The translations under genes and the position numbers were made by a program. Below are positions 16,220 to 23,295 of a stretch of DNA of 35,454 nt, piece by piece (the stretch's first letter is position 1; every line of letters begins with the position of its first letter). The stretch is from NCBI GenBank assembly GCA_934320645.1, contig CAKRFP010000025.1, forward strand, positions 1 to 35,454, read 5' to 3'. Source of the stretch: an uncultured Bariatricus sp. (GTDB lineage Bacteria > Bacillota > Clostridia > Lachnospirales > Lachnospiraceae). The notes beneath the pieces were generated by a model that saw nothing but the letters and a program-made list of their open reading frames with translations, searched no databases and was not told the origin of the DNA.

Positions 16220-16615
16220 CTAGATTTCTTTCTTATTGTCCGCACCAGGTGTTGTAACAATGACTTTAGACGGAGTGATCACAAGTGCTCCCTTTGCAGT
16301 TGCTGCACCTTTGAACATGTCTTCAACCATAGCCTTGAATGTGTCTACAACCGCTCCCTCTGTGACATACTCTGCGGTTCCCTTGATCTGGTATCCTTCC
16401 AGATTCTGTGCATCGTATACAGAGATGGCGATTTTTCCATCATTTGCTTTGATGTTATTTAATGTTGTTTCAAGGAAAACATCTCCGACAACAAGCTTTC
16501 CTTCTTCTGTGACATCCTTAAACGCAACCGGAACCACATTCGGCTCTCCATCTGCACAGGTTGCAAGATCCCACATTCCACTCTTTAATACTTTGATGAC
16601 TGATTCGTTTAACAT
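16220..16615 (-). CDS. Pyridoxamine 5'-phosphate oxidase family (FMN-binding split barrel) protein
   Basis: A 131-residue split-barrel protein related to pyridoxamine phosphate oxidase and flavin reductases. The fold is suggested by MWDLATCADGEPNVVPVAF, the standard strand pair of the family, and by KIAISVYDAQNLEGYQIKGTAEY. Such small stand-alone members bind FMN or other flavins/F420/haem and rarely have a known substrate. AGGAGGA lies eight bases before ATG 16615. It lies upstream of hxlR on the same strand, with a matching palindrome before each, so it is probably the regulator's main target. Confidence 0.85.
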   Translation of the reverse strand: MLNESVIKVLKSGMWDLATCADGEPNVVPVAFKDVTEEGKLVVGDVFLETTLNNIKANDGKIAISVYDAQNLEGYQIKGTAEYVTEGAVVDTFKAMVEDMFKGAATAKGALVITPSKVIVTTPGADNKKEI

Positions 16616-16703
16616 TTCATATTCCTCCTGTTGTTTTGTTTCTTGATATATTTATGTTAACGAATCCGCTCTTGTTTTGGAAGATATTAGCAAATTTATA
16701 AGT

Positions 16704-16723
16704 CACTATGAATTTTCATAGTG
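16704..16723. promoter_or_regulatory. Operator-like palindrome upstream of the PPOX gene
   Basis: CACTATGAA and TTCATAGTG form a perfect 9-bp inverted repeat around two bases, about 90 bases upstream of the PPOX start. Fifteen of 18 central bases recur at 16192-16209 before hxlR. HxlR proteins bind such dyads, so this is a likely operator. No clear -35/-10 pair could be assigned for the PPOX gene. Confidence 0.6.
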
Positions 16724-16816
16724 TTTTGGAAACTGTTCTCTCATCTTTTCGCATTGGGATACAAAGTTTCTGATTAACTGCCATTTCCATATTTAGTGCT
16801 TCACAACCACTGAATT

Positions 16817-17746
16817 TTAAAACAAATCCAGCATATTATCCAGATACAGTTCTTCTCTCACATGCAGCTGATATTCCGGCTTTGTCATGTAATACAGCAG
16901 AAATTCCAGAACCAGCGCACTGCCAAGTCCCCTGCCCTCGATTTTGAAATTCGCAAATCCCATCGGCAGATAAATATTTTTGATATCATTTACGCTGATA
17001 AATCCGAAATTTGTCATTGCTTTTGAAAAACGGTAGCCTTCTTTCGCATTCGGCGCAGTACACCGGTGTTCTTCCCCGGCTTCTCCCAGATTCTTCCGGC
17101 TCACATCTTCGTAGCAGATTTTTCTGTCCCTGCAGCCAAACCAGCAACATTCATTGCACAGAAATTCAACCTTATCCTTCTGATCTTCTGCTAACGTATC
17201 CCATTTTTTCCAAATTTTATTCAAGCGGAAATCCGGCACAACATACTGAAAATCCTCACGCTGGATTTCCCGCAGACACTCTTCAAACTCCGTCAAGACC
17301 TTCGTAGTAGATGAGACCAGATAGAATTCGGGATACTCTTTTTTCAAATAATCCACCAGCAGGTCTGAATGCACGATCACACCGTTTTTCACACCTGCGC
17401 TGTTCTCAAATAACCGGCAAAGCGCATTGCATCTCTTATCCCCAAGATGCTCTTCTCTTAGCAGGGAATTGCTAAAGGTCAGACGGGCAGAAATGCCGTA
17501 CTTCTGCATAAGCGCAAGCACCTCTTCCGGCTCTGCTTCTCCTGCTTCCACACGTCCTCCGCCCCACAGGCAGTCTTCAGGTGCTCCATAAATAGATCCA
17601 ATTTCGCACCAATCGTAAAAATACTCTCTGTGTGTATAAAACAGCGGCAAAAACAGTCTGTACAGTTCATAAAATTCAAACAAGCCCGGAAGATGGTAAT
17701 ATGCCACGTTTCTCTTTTCCTGACCTTCAAAATGCTCCTTCCTCAT
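16817..17746 (-). CDS. Uncharacterised cysteine-rich protein, possibly U32-peptidase-like barrel
   Basis: I do not recognise this 309-residue protein with certainty. The segment NGVIVHSDLLVDYLKKEYPEF followed by LVSSTTKVLT resembles the TIM-barrel layout of U32 peptidase-like proteins. A cysteine cluster CNECCWFGCRDRKIC (about residues 200-214) plus a later HRCTAP could bind an iron-sulfur cluster or zinc. There is no signal peptide or membrane segment. The C-terminus contains ILPMGFANFKIEGRG-like wording (YLPMGFANFKIEGRG), in which FKIEGR is a phrase common in U32 proteins. It stands alone on the minus strand, divergent from the amidohydrolase gene. No substrate can be proposed. Confidence 0.6.
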   Translation of the reverse strand: MRKEHFEGQEKRNVAYYHLPGLFEFYELYRLFLPLFYTHREYFYDWCEIGSIYGAPEDCLWGGGRVEAGEAEPEEVLALMQKYGISARLTFSNSLLREEHLGDKRCNALCRLFENSAGVKNGVIVHSDLLVDYLKKEYPEFYLVSSTTKVLTEFEECLREIQREDFQYVVPDFRLNKIWKKWDTLAEDQKDKVEFLCNECCWFGCRDRKICYEDVSRKNLGEAGEEHRCTAPNAKEGYRFSKAMTNFGFISVNDIKNIYLPMGFANFKIEGRGLGSALVLEFLLYYMTKPEYQLHVREELYLDNMLDLF

Positions 17747-17824
17747 TTGACACTCCTTACTTTAATCTTCTTAAAAATTATCATATTTTTCAAACAATTG
17801 TCAACAATCTCCCCGAAATGTTTC

Positions 17825-17854
17825 TTGCTACCTTCTTCCCCTCTGGTGTATAGT
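17825..17854 (+). promoter_or_regulatory. Candidate promoter of the amidohydrolase gene
   Basis: TTGCTA (17825-17830) and TATAGT (17849-17854) are 18 bases apart, 35 bases before the start codon. The match is moderate. Confidence 0.45.
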
Positions 17855-17889
17855 AAAACTAATTATTTTAAAGAATCGGGGAATGAGTT

Positions 17890-19170
17890 ATGAAATATGC
17901 ATTTACAAATGGAATTATCCTGGACGGAACCCGGGATATGAAGCCGCAGACGAACCTCTGCATTCTGGTACAGGATGGAAAAATTACGGATATCGTACCA
18001 GACACCACAGATCTTCATGATTACAAGATCATCGATCTTCACGGACATTATATCCTTCCTGGACTGATCAATATGCACGTTCATCTTGCAGGAAGCGGAA
18101 AACCACAGAAAAAGCAGCGTGATAACGAGAAGCTGGTCCATACCATCATGGGTTCTTCTCTGACCCGTGCCATTGCTTACAAAATGGTAGCCGGGTTTGC
18201 AAAAGACGAGCTCCTTGGCGGAGTCACAACGATCCGGACGGTCGGCGGACTGGGAAGCTTTGACACCCGTCTGCGTGATGAGATCGAAGCCGGAACCAAA
18301 ACCGGACCGCGTATCCTTGCTTCAAATCAGGGCATCTCTGTTCCGGGCGGACATATGGCAGGATCCGTCGCTGTCGCCGCCTCTTCTGTTCCGGATGCAC
18401 TCGCACATCTTGAACAGTCGGAAAAAGAAAAGGTCGACCTGATCAAACTTATGATCACCGGCGGCGTATTAGATGCCAAAGAAAAAGGTGTTCCGGGCGA
18501 ACTGAAAATGCCGCCGGAAATGGTCCGTGCCATCTGTGAAAAAGCGCATACGGACGGTTATCTGGTTGCCGCCCATGTAGAATCTCCGGAAGGTGTCCGT
18601 GTCGCCCTGGAAAATGGGGTTGACTCGATCGAACATGGCGCAAAACTGAGCGAAGATATGATAAAGCTGTTCAAAGAACGGGGTGCATTCCTCTGTACCA
18701 CGATTTCACCGGCTCTGCCTTATGCACTCTTCGACCGCTCCATCACCAACGCAACCGAAGTCGAACAATATAACGGAAATGTTGTTTTTGAGGGAATCGT
18801 TGACTGTGCCAAAGCCGCACTTGCAAATGATATCCCGGTTGTCCTTGGAAACGATGTCGGATGCCCGTGGATCACACAGTACGATTTCTGGCGTGAGCTT
18901 TATTATTTCCACAAATATGTGGGTGTTTCCAATTCTTTTGCCATTTATACGGCAACCAAACGAAGTGCCGAGCTTGCAGGCATCGGGGATCTGACCGGTT
19001 CGATTGAAAAAGGAAAATATGCCGATCTGATCATAACAGCGAAAAATCCTCTGGAGGATCTGAAAGCGCTGAGAAATCTGGAAATGGTGGTTGCGAAAGG
19101 GAAGGTGATTGAGCATCCACAAGTCAAGAAGAGAAAGAATGTGGAGGCGGAGCTGGATAAATTTTTGTAA
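17890..19170 (+). CDS. Metal-dependent amidohydrolase (imidazolonepropionase/prolidase-like)
   Basis: A 426-residue amidohydrolase superfamily enzyme. The first metal ligands are in NMHVHL (near residue 60), the bridging lysine in DLIKLMITGG, further histidines in VAAHVES and SIEHGAK, and the catalytic aspartate in VVLGNDVGCPW. It begins with a small beta-sandwich (GIILDGTRDM) and ends with the typical KGKYADLIITAKNPLEDL return to that domain. Related enzymes hydrolyse imidazolone rings or Xaa-Pro/Arg dipeptides; the substrate here cannot be told. A GGGG site precedes ATG 17890. No neighbour on the same strand shares a pathway with it, and I see no clear terminator after it. Confidence 0.85.
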   Translation: MKYAFTNGIILDGTRDMKPQTNLCILVQDGKITDIVPDTTDLHDYKIIDLHGHYILPGLINMHVHLAGSGKPQKKQRDNEKLVHTIMGSSLTRAIAYKMVAGFAKDELLGGVTTIRTVGGLGSFDTRLRDEIEAGTKTGPRILASNQGISVPGGHMAGSVAVAASSVPDALAHLEQSEKEKVDLIKLMITGGVLDAKEKGVPGELKMPPEMVRAICEKAHTDGYLVAAHVESPEGVRVALENGVDSIEHGAKLSEDMIKLFKERGAFLCTTISPALPYALFDRSITNATEVEQYNGNVVFEGIVDCAKAALANDIPVVLGNDVGCPWITQYDFWRELYYFHKYVGVSNSFAIYTATKRSAELAGIGDLTGSIEKGKYADLIITAKNPLEDLKALRNLEMVVAKGKVIEHPQVKKRKNVEAELDKFL

Positions 19171-19298
19171 GTAACAAAAAAGGACACCTTACCCGACAAA
19201 ATATCCACTCCTGATTCTATGACCAAAACTTCCTATATTATTTATATTTTCTATATTCCTCTTTAGTTATAGTTATTTTGTGCATTCGACAATATGCA

Positions 19299-19328
19299 TT
19301 GACTAACTCATTCGTCATTTTGTACAAT
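19299..19328 (+). promoter_or_regulatory. Promoter of the dehydratase-like/DUF3343 pair
   Basis: TTGACT (19299-19304) and TACAAT (19323-19328) are separated by 18 bases, about 70 bases upstream of the start. The remaining AT-rich gap from 19171 shows no gene. Confidence 0.6.
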
Positions 19329-19398
19329 ATTCTTATGGTATGAAATAAAAAGTATATCAATACAGACAATGGTCATTGTAAAAGAGGAGGAAATGAAA

Positions 19399-20673
19399 AT
19401 GGCTGATTATGTAAAAATGTGGGAAGATCTTGGAATGGATGTTGAGAATCATGACAATCTCTGTCAGGTTCTTCCGACAGCAGTTGGGGATGTATTTATG
19501 ACACAGGAGAACCGACCGAAGGCAATGGACTTCTGGGATATGGTTATCGCTGAGGTTCACGGAATCCGCCCGGCGGAACTCATTGAAGAGCAGAAAAAAG
19601 GACGCAAAGTATTCGGAACCTTCTGCGTATATGTACCGGACGAAGTGATCATCGCAGCAAACGGAATCGTAACCGGGCTTTGCGGCGGCTCCCAGTTCTG
19701 GGTTCCGGACGGTGAGAAAGTGCTTCCGAAAAATGTCTGTCCACTTGTAAAAGCTTCGGTAGGTGCAAGACTTGGACGTACCTGCCCATTCTTCCGTATC
19801 GCAGATATGTATGTCGGGGAAACAACCTGCGACGGCAAGAAGAAAGCTTATGAAATCCTTGGAAAAGACGTTCCAATGCATATCATGGATGTTCCACAGA
19901 TGAAGCGTGAGAAAGACATCATCAAATGGAAAGAGGAAATCGCGGACTTTGCAAAAGTCGTAGAAGAATTTACCGGAAATAAAGTAACACCGGAAAAACT
20001 TGCTGAAGCAATCAAGATCTGCAATGAAAAGAGAAAAGCTCTCCAGAGAGTTTACGACTGCAGGAAATCAAAATGCCTGCCAATCTCCGGACGTGATGCA
20101 CTGCTCATGACCCAGATCTCCTTCTTTGATGATCCGGTACGCTGCGCTCAGATGTGTAACCGTCTGGCTGACGAACTGGAACAGCGTATCAAAGATGGCG
20201 TATCGGTTGTACCGGAAGGCACAAAGCGTATCCTGATCACAGGAACCCCGCTTGCTGTACCGAACTGGAAATTACATAACATCATCGAGACAAGCGGTGC
20301 TGCTGTTGTCTGTGAAGAGATGTGTACCGGAACAAGATATTTTGAAAATCTTGTAGACGAATCCGGCGAGACTCTGGATGAACAGTTCATGAATCTGTCC
20401 CAGCGTTACATGAAGACCAACTGTGCATGCTTCACACCGAATACCGGACGTATCGACGATATTCTCCGCATGGTAGACGAATACCAGATAGACGGCGTCA
20501 TCGACTGCAGTCTGATGTTCTGCTGCCTGTATGACACAGAAAAACTTGCAGTTTCAGAAGCGCTGAAAGCAAAGAACATTCCGGTACTCTCTCTGGAAAC
20601 AGATTACACCGACAAAGATGCAGAACAGCTTCGTACAAGAATCGGTGCATTCGTGGAGATGCTGAATCAGTAA
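19399..20673 (+). CDS. 2-hydroxyacyl-CoA dehydratase D-component family / double-cubane cluster protein
   Basis: A 424-residue relative of HgdB-type dehydratase subunits and E. coli YjiM. Cluster-ligand candidates appear in GTFCVYVPDEVI, NVCPLVKASVG, GRTCPFFRIADMYVGETTCDGKKK and DCSLMFCCLYD. A single-subunit member encoded without a second dehydratase subunit fits the double-cubane-cluster proteins, which carry an [8Fe-9S] cluster and reduce small substrates after ATP-driven activation. ATG 19399 (MADYVKMW) lies eight bases after GAGGAGG; ATG 19393 is too close to it. The usual BadF/YjiL activator ATPase is not encoded next to it. DUF3343 follows after one base. Confidence 0.85.
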   Translation: MADYVKMWEDLGMDVENHDNLCQVLPTAVGDVFMTQENRPKAMDFWDMVIAEVHGIRPAELIEEQKKGRKVFGTFCVYVPDEVIIAANGIVTGLCGGSQFWVPDGEKVLPKNVCPLVKASVGARLGRTCPFFRIADMYVGETTCDGKKKAYEILGKDVPMHIMDVPQMKREKDIIKWKEEIADFAKVVEEFTGNKVTPEKLAEAIKICNEKRKALQRVYDCRKSKCLPISGRDALLMTQISFFDDPVRCAQMCNRLADELEQRIKDGVSVVPEGTKRILITGTPLAVPNWKLHNIIETSGAAVVCEEMCTGTRYFENLVDESGETLDEQFMNLSQRYMKTNCACFTPNTGRIDDILRMVDEYQIDGVIDCSLMFCCLYDTEKLAVSEALKAKNIPVLSLETDYTDKDAEQLRTRIGAFVEMLNQ

Positions 20674-20674
20674 A

Positions 20675-20953
20675 ATGGGAGATAAGAATACACATATCCG
20701 CTATTACATCCTCTTTGACAATCACACACAAGGCATGATGCTCCACGAGCTTCTGGATAAGCACGGGCTTCCAAACCGGATCGCACCTGCCCCGCGTGAC
20801 ACGGACGGGAAAGCAGCATGCGGTATGGCGCTTCTGATCCATCCGGACGATATTGACGCTGTCCGGGCATGTATCGAAGAGAATCACGCGGAATATGTAA
20901 ATATTGTTCCATTAGAGAATCAGCTGCATAAAAAGAGAGACCGTTATTGCTAA
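20675..20953 (+). CDS. DUF3343 protein (putative sulfur/selenium carrier-like)
   Basis: A 92-residue protein with the compact DUF3343 fold. It has the conserved internal ACGMAL motif (cysteine near residue 49) and ends in a cysteine at its very C-terminus. Members are often encoded with 2-hydroxyacyl-CoA dehydratase-like proteins or selenium genes and are proposed sulfur or selenium carriers. The ATG begins one base after the preceding stop codon, so translation is coupled. A role in building or feeding the partner's iron-sulfur cluster is inference. Confidence 0.8.
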   Translation: MGDKNTHIRYYILFDNHTQGMMLHELLDKHGLPNRIAPAPRDTDGKAACGMALLIHPDDIDAVRACIEENHAEYVNIVPLENQLHKKRDRYC

Positions 20954-21008
20954 ATGTAAAATCTATCCAATACTACAAAGGAGCTGTTTTCCAACCGAAA
21001 GCAGCTCC

Positions 21009-21054
21009 AAAAAAAATCTGCATCCAGCCATCTTTGACTGTCATGCAGATTTTA
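21009..21054 (-). terminator. Terminator downstream of rnpB (and possibly of DUF3343)
   Basis: AAAATCTGCATGACAG pairs with CTGGATGCAGATTTT on the minus strand and is followed by four more T residues. A second hairpin, GGAGCTG with CAGCTCC (20980-21008), lies beside it and could help end the plus-strand operon. Confidence 0.75.
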
Positions 21055-21093
21055 TTGATTCCATCATTATTTTATAAAAAAGCAAGCAAAACG

Positions 21094-21428
21094 ATAAGCC
21101 GGGTTATGTCGTGGACGTTCATCTATCCAGTTCTGCTGTTGCCAGCAGACTCAAGCGACCAACCTGAAGCATGACGGGCCGCCATACCACTTCTTTTCGG
21201 TCTTGCTTCGGATGGGGTTTACATATGCCCTGTGTGTTACCACCCAGGCGGTAGTCTCTTACACTGCCCTTCCAACCTTACCTGCATGTGCAGGCGGTAT
21301 ATTTCTGTTGCACTATCCTTAGAGTCACCTCTACCGGACGTTATCCGGCATCCTGCCCTGTGAAGCCCGGACTTTCCTCGTCTGCGGCCTTTCGGCACCT
21401 GCATCCGCGAACGTCTGTCTTACTTGCC
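21094..21428 (-). ncRNA. rnpB: RNase P RNA, class A
   Basis: The catalytic RNA of RNase P, which trims tRNA 5' leaders. On the minus strand I see GAGGAAAGUCCGGGCU, the AGUGCAACAGAAA segment, AAACCCCAUCCG, and AUAGAUGAACGUCCACGACA near the 3' end, closing with ACCCGGCUUA. These are the universal core regions, and the GGCAGGAUGCCGGAUAACGUCCGG stretch marks the class A type found in Clostridia rather than the Bacillus class B. The ends are estimated from the promoter and the closing helix. Confidence 0.96.
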
Positions 21429-21434
21429 TTAGAT

Positions 21435-21463
21435 ACTTTATCACATTTTTTCATCCGTGTAAA
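21435..21463 (-). promoter_or_regulatory. Promoter of rnpB
   Basis: TTTACA (21458-21463) and TAAAGT (21435-21440) on the minus strand are 17 bases apart and place the start of transcription close to the predicted rnpB 5' end. Confidence 0.65.
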
Positions 21464-21472
21464 GAATTTCTT

Positions 21473-21946
21473 CTACACTCCCAGATCAACCTGCAGATCA
21501 GTTCCATCTGCTGCCGTTGTCGCCAGGGTATCGCACCGCTCATTCTGCGTGTGTCCGTCATGCCCTTTTACCCAGTTAAAATTCACCTGATGCGGCTTCT
21601 TGGCTTCCAGAAGACGCTTCCACAGATCAGTATTCTTGACCGGCTCATTCTTCCCGCGCTTCCAGCCTTTTTTGATCCATCCTTCGATCCAGTGCTGGTT
21701 AAACGCATTGACCACATATTGGGAATCGGAATAAAGTTCTACCTCACAAGGTCTGTTGAGTGCTTCCAGTCCCCGGATAACTGCCATCAGCTCCATCCGG
21801 TTATTGGTTGTCCGTACATAGCCGCCGGAAAGCTCTTTGACGTGAAGTTCTCCCTTCGGGTCTACATATTCCAGAACAACGCCATAGCCGCCCGGTCCGT
21901 CCGGATTGCCTCTCGCTGCCCCATCTGTATAAATACTGACTTTCAT
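21473..21946 (-). CDS. rnhA: Ribonuclease HI
   Basis: A 157-residue RNase H that cleaves RNA in RNA:DNA hybrids. The four catalytic acids are visible in IYTDGAARGNP (Asp8), NNRMELMAV (Glu), LYSDSQYVV (Asp) and NERCDTLA (Asp), and the basic handle sequence GWIKKGWKRG is present. The length is normal for the E. coli type. It starts 11 bases after the MBL-fold gene's stop codon, so the two are probably cotranscribed. Its stop lies 10 bases before the rnpB -35 box. Confidence 0.95.
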   Translation of the reverse strand: MKVSIYTDGAARGNPDGPGGYGVVLEYVDPKGELHVKELSGGYVRTTNNRMELMAVIRGLEALNRPCEVELYSDSQYVVNAFNQHWIEGWIKKGWKRGKNEPVKNTDLWKRLLEAKKPHQVNFNWVKGHDGHTQNERCDTLATTAADGTDLQVDLGV

Positions 21947-21957
21947 AACTTGTCTCC

Positions 21958-22647
21958 TTATAGTTCAAATGTCTGTCCCATTTTCCGGATCTGCATGATC
22001 TTGTCCCGGTATGGCTCCGATACTTCCATTCCGATAAGACGTTCCTGCACCTCGTAGTGCTTCCACATATGCATCGGAAATACAGCTTTTGTATCCGTGT
22101 GCCGCATATACCAGTCAAAGTCCCAGTAAAACTGCTCTTCCTGCCTTGGATCAAGCACGACAAATGCCAGATCGATCTTCTCACCTGCCAGCGATTCGAT
22201 CTCTTTCTGATAATCACCGCGCATCATCCGGTTATACGCATCTTCTTCCTCTTCCCAGTGCCACCAATTCAGATCCCCTGCATGGTAAATGTTCCTGCCC
22301 TCACATGTTACCAGAAATGCGACGCCCTCATCGGTCGAGCGCAGGCTTTTTATCTTCGTATCTCCGACTGTAATCTCATCTCTTTTGCGCATGAAATGCT
22401 CCGACGCACGCTGTTCTTTTTTCGCAATTCCGATATCCTTCGGGAAAATATATTCCACATCCGGATACACATCCGCAAGCTTCAGGATCTCTCTGTTAAA
22501 ATGATCCGGATGGGAATGGCTGGCAAATACCAGAAGCTTTTTTGCCGGATCAAACGCCGGCATCGTTCCTTCATAATAATCAAATAAAAGAATGTGGGAT
22601 TCCAGTTCCACTGAAAATCCGCTGTGTCCGATATACGTCACCTTCAT
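21958..22647 (-). CDS. MBL-fold metal-dependent hydrolase
   Basis: A 229-residue metallo-beta-lactamase-fold protein. The metal motif is ASHSHPDHFNRE (near residue 50), with a further histidine in IYHAGDLNWWHW and an acidic ligand in the same strand. The layout resembles UPF0173/UlaG-like hydrolases that act on phosphodiester or lactone bonds; the substrate is unknown. A GAGGAG site inside the end of the moaB-like gene drives ATG 22647, with an eight-base gap between the genes. It is probably in one transcript with the moaB-like gene and rnhA. Confidence 0.85.
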   Translation of the reverse strand: MKVTYIGHSGFSVELESHILLFDYYEGTMPAFDPAKKLLVFASHSHPDHFNREILKLADVYPDVEYIFPKDIGIAKKEQRASEHFMRKRDEITVGDTKIKSLRSTDEGVAFLVTCEGRNIYHAGDLNWWHWEEEEDAYNRMMRGDYQKEIESLAGEKIDLAFVVLDPRQEEQFYWDFDWYMRHTDTKAVFPMHMWKHYEVQERLIGMEVSEPYRDKIMQIRKMGQTFEL

Positions 22648-22655
22648 CTGTCTGC

Positions 22656-23141
22656 CTACTCCTCAACGTCATCATGTTCACCGGCTGCGGTCTCTGTCGC
22701 ATAGACGATCTCCGGAAGAACATATTCCAAACATTCTTTAATCACTTTCGGATTCCCCGGAAGGTTGACAATCAGTGACTTGCCCCGGATGCCTGCGGTT
22801 CCCCTGGTCAGCATGGCGCGCTTTCTGGTCCTTGTCATAAACAGACGCATCGACTCACCGATCCCCGGAATCTCCTTGTCGACCACTGCTTTTGTCGCCT
22901 CTGGAACCCAGTCTTCTTCTCTGCATCCGATCCCGCCGATCGTAAGGATCAGATCTGCCATTTGTGCATCTGCGATCTTCGCAAGAATCTTGCGGATGAC
23001 TTCCTTATCATTCGGTACCGGCTGTACAAGCTCCGTCTTAAAGCTGACCTGATCGAGCACTCTTCGCACGACTGGCGAACAGGTATCATCCTTCTGTTTT
23101 CTGTATATCATGGTGTCTGCTGATACAATTGCTACTTTCAT
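22656..23141 (-). CDS. MoaB/MogA-like molybdopterin-binding domain protein
   Basis: A 161-residue MPT-binding domain protein of the kind that adenylates molybdopterin (MogA/MoaB). The glycine loop usually written GGTG is GGIG here (LTIGGIGCREEDWVPEAT), while the following Asp and PEAT are kept; the C-terminal VNLPGNPKVIKECLEYV segment is intact. ATG 23141 (MKVAIVSADT) is chosen; an open frame to 23378 overlaps spoIVA and encodes nothing family-like. No other molybdenum cofactor gene is in the window. The altered loop makes a normal Moco role uncertain. Confidence 0.85.
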   Translation of the reverse strand: MKVAIVSADTMIYRKQKDDTCSPVVRRVLDQVSFKTELVQPVPNDKEVIRKILAKIADAQMADLILTIGGIGCREEDWVPEATKAVVDKEIPGIGESMRLFMTRTRKRAMLTRGTAGIRGKSLIVNLPGNPKVIKECLEYVLPEIVYATETAAGEHDDVEE

Positions 23142-23295
23142 AGATGTCCCTCTTTTCTTTTCTCCTGACGTATATCTTTCATGGCTGCCCTTCTTTCCAT
23201 GAAAAATATCCCCTAACGTATAGACTCTAGTATAACATACTCTCCGATCGCCATGCAAGTTCCCCGCTATGAATCGAAATGATTTAAGAAAAATT

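Noticed and set aside
20980..21008. GGAGCTG/CAGCTCC hairpin as the plus-strand terminator of DUF3343
   Set aside because: It is followed by A residues, not T residues, on the plus strand, so it is weak as an intrinsic terminator alone.
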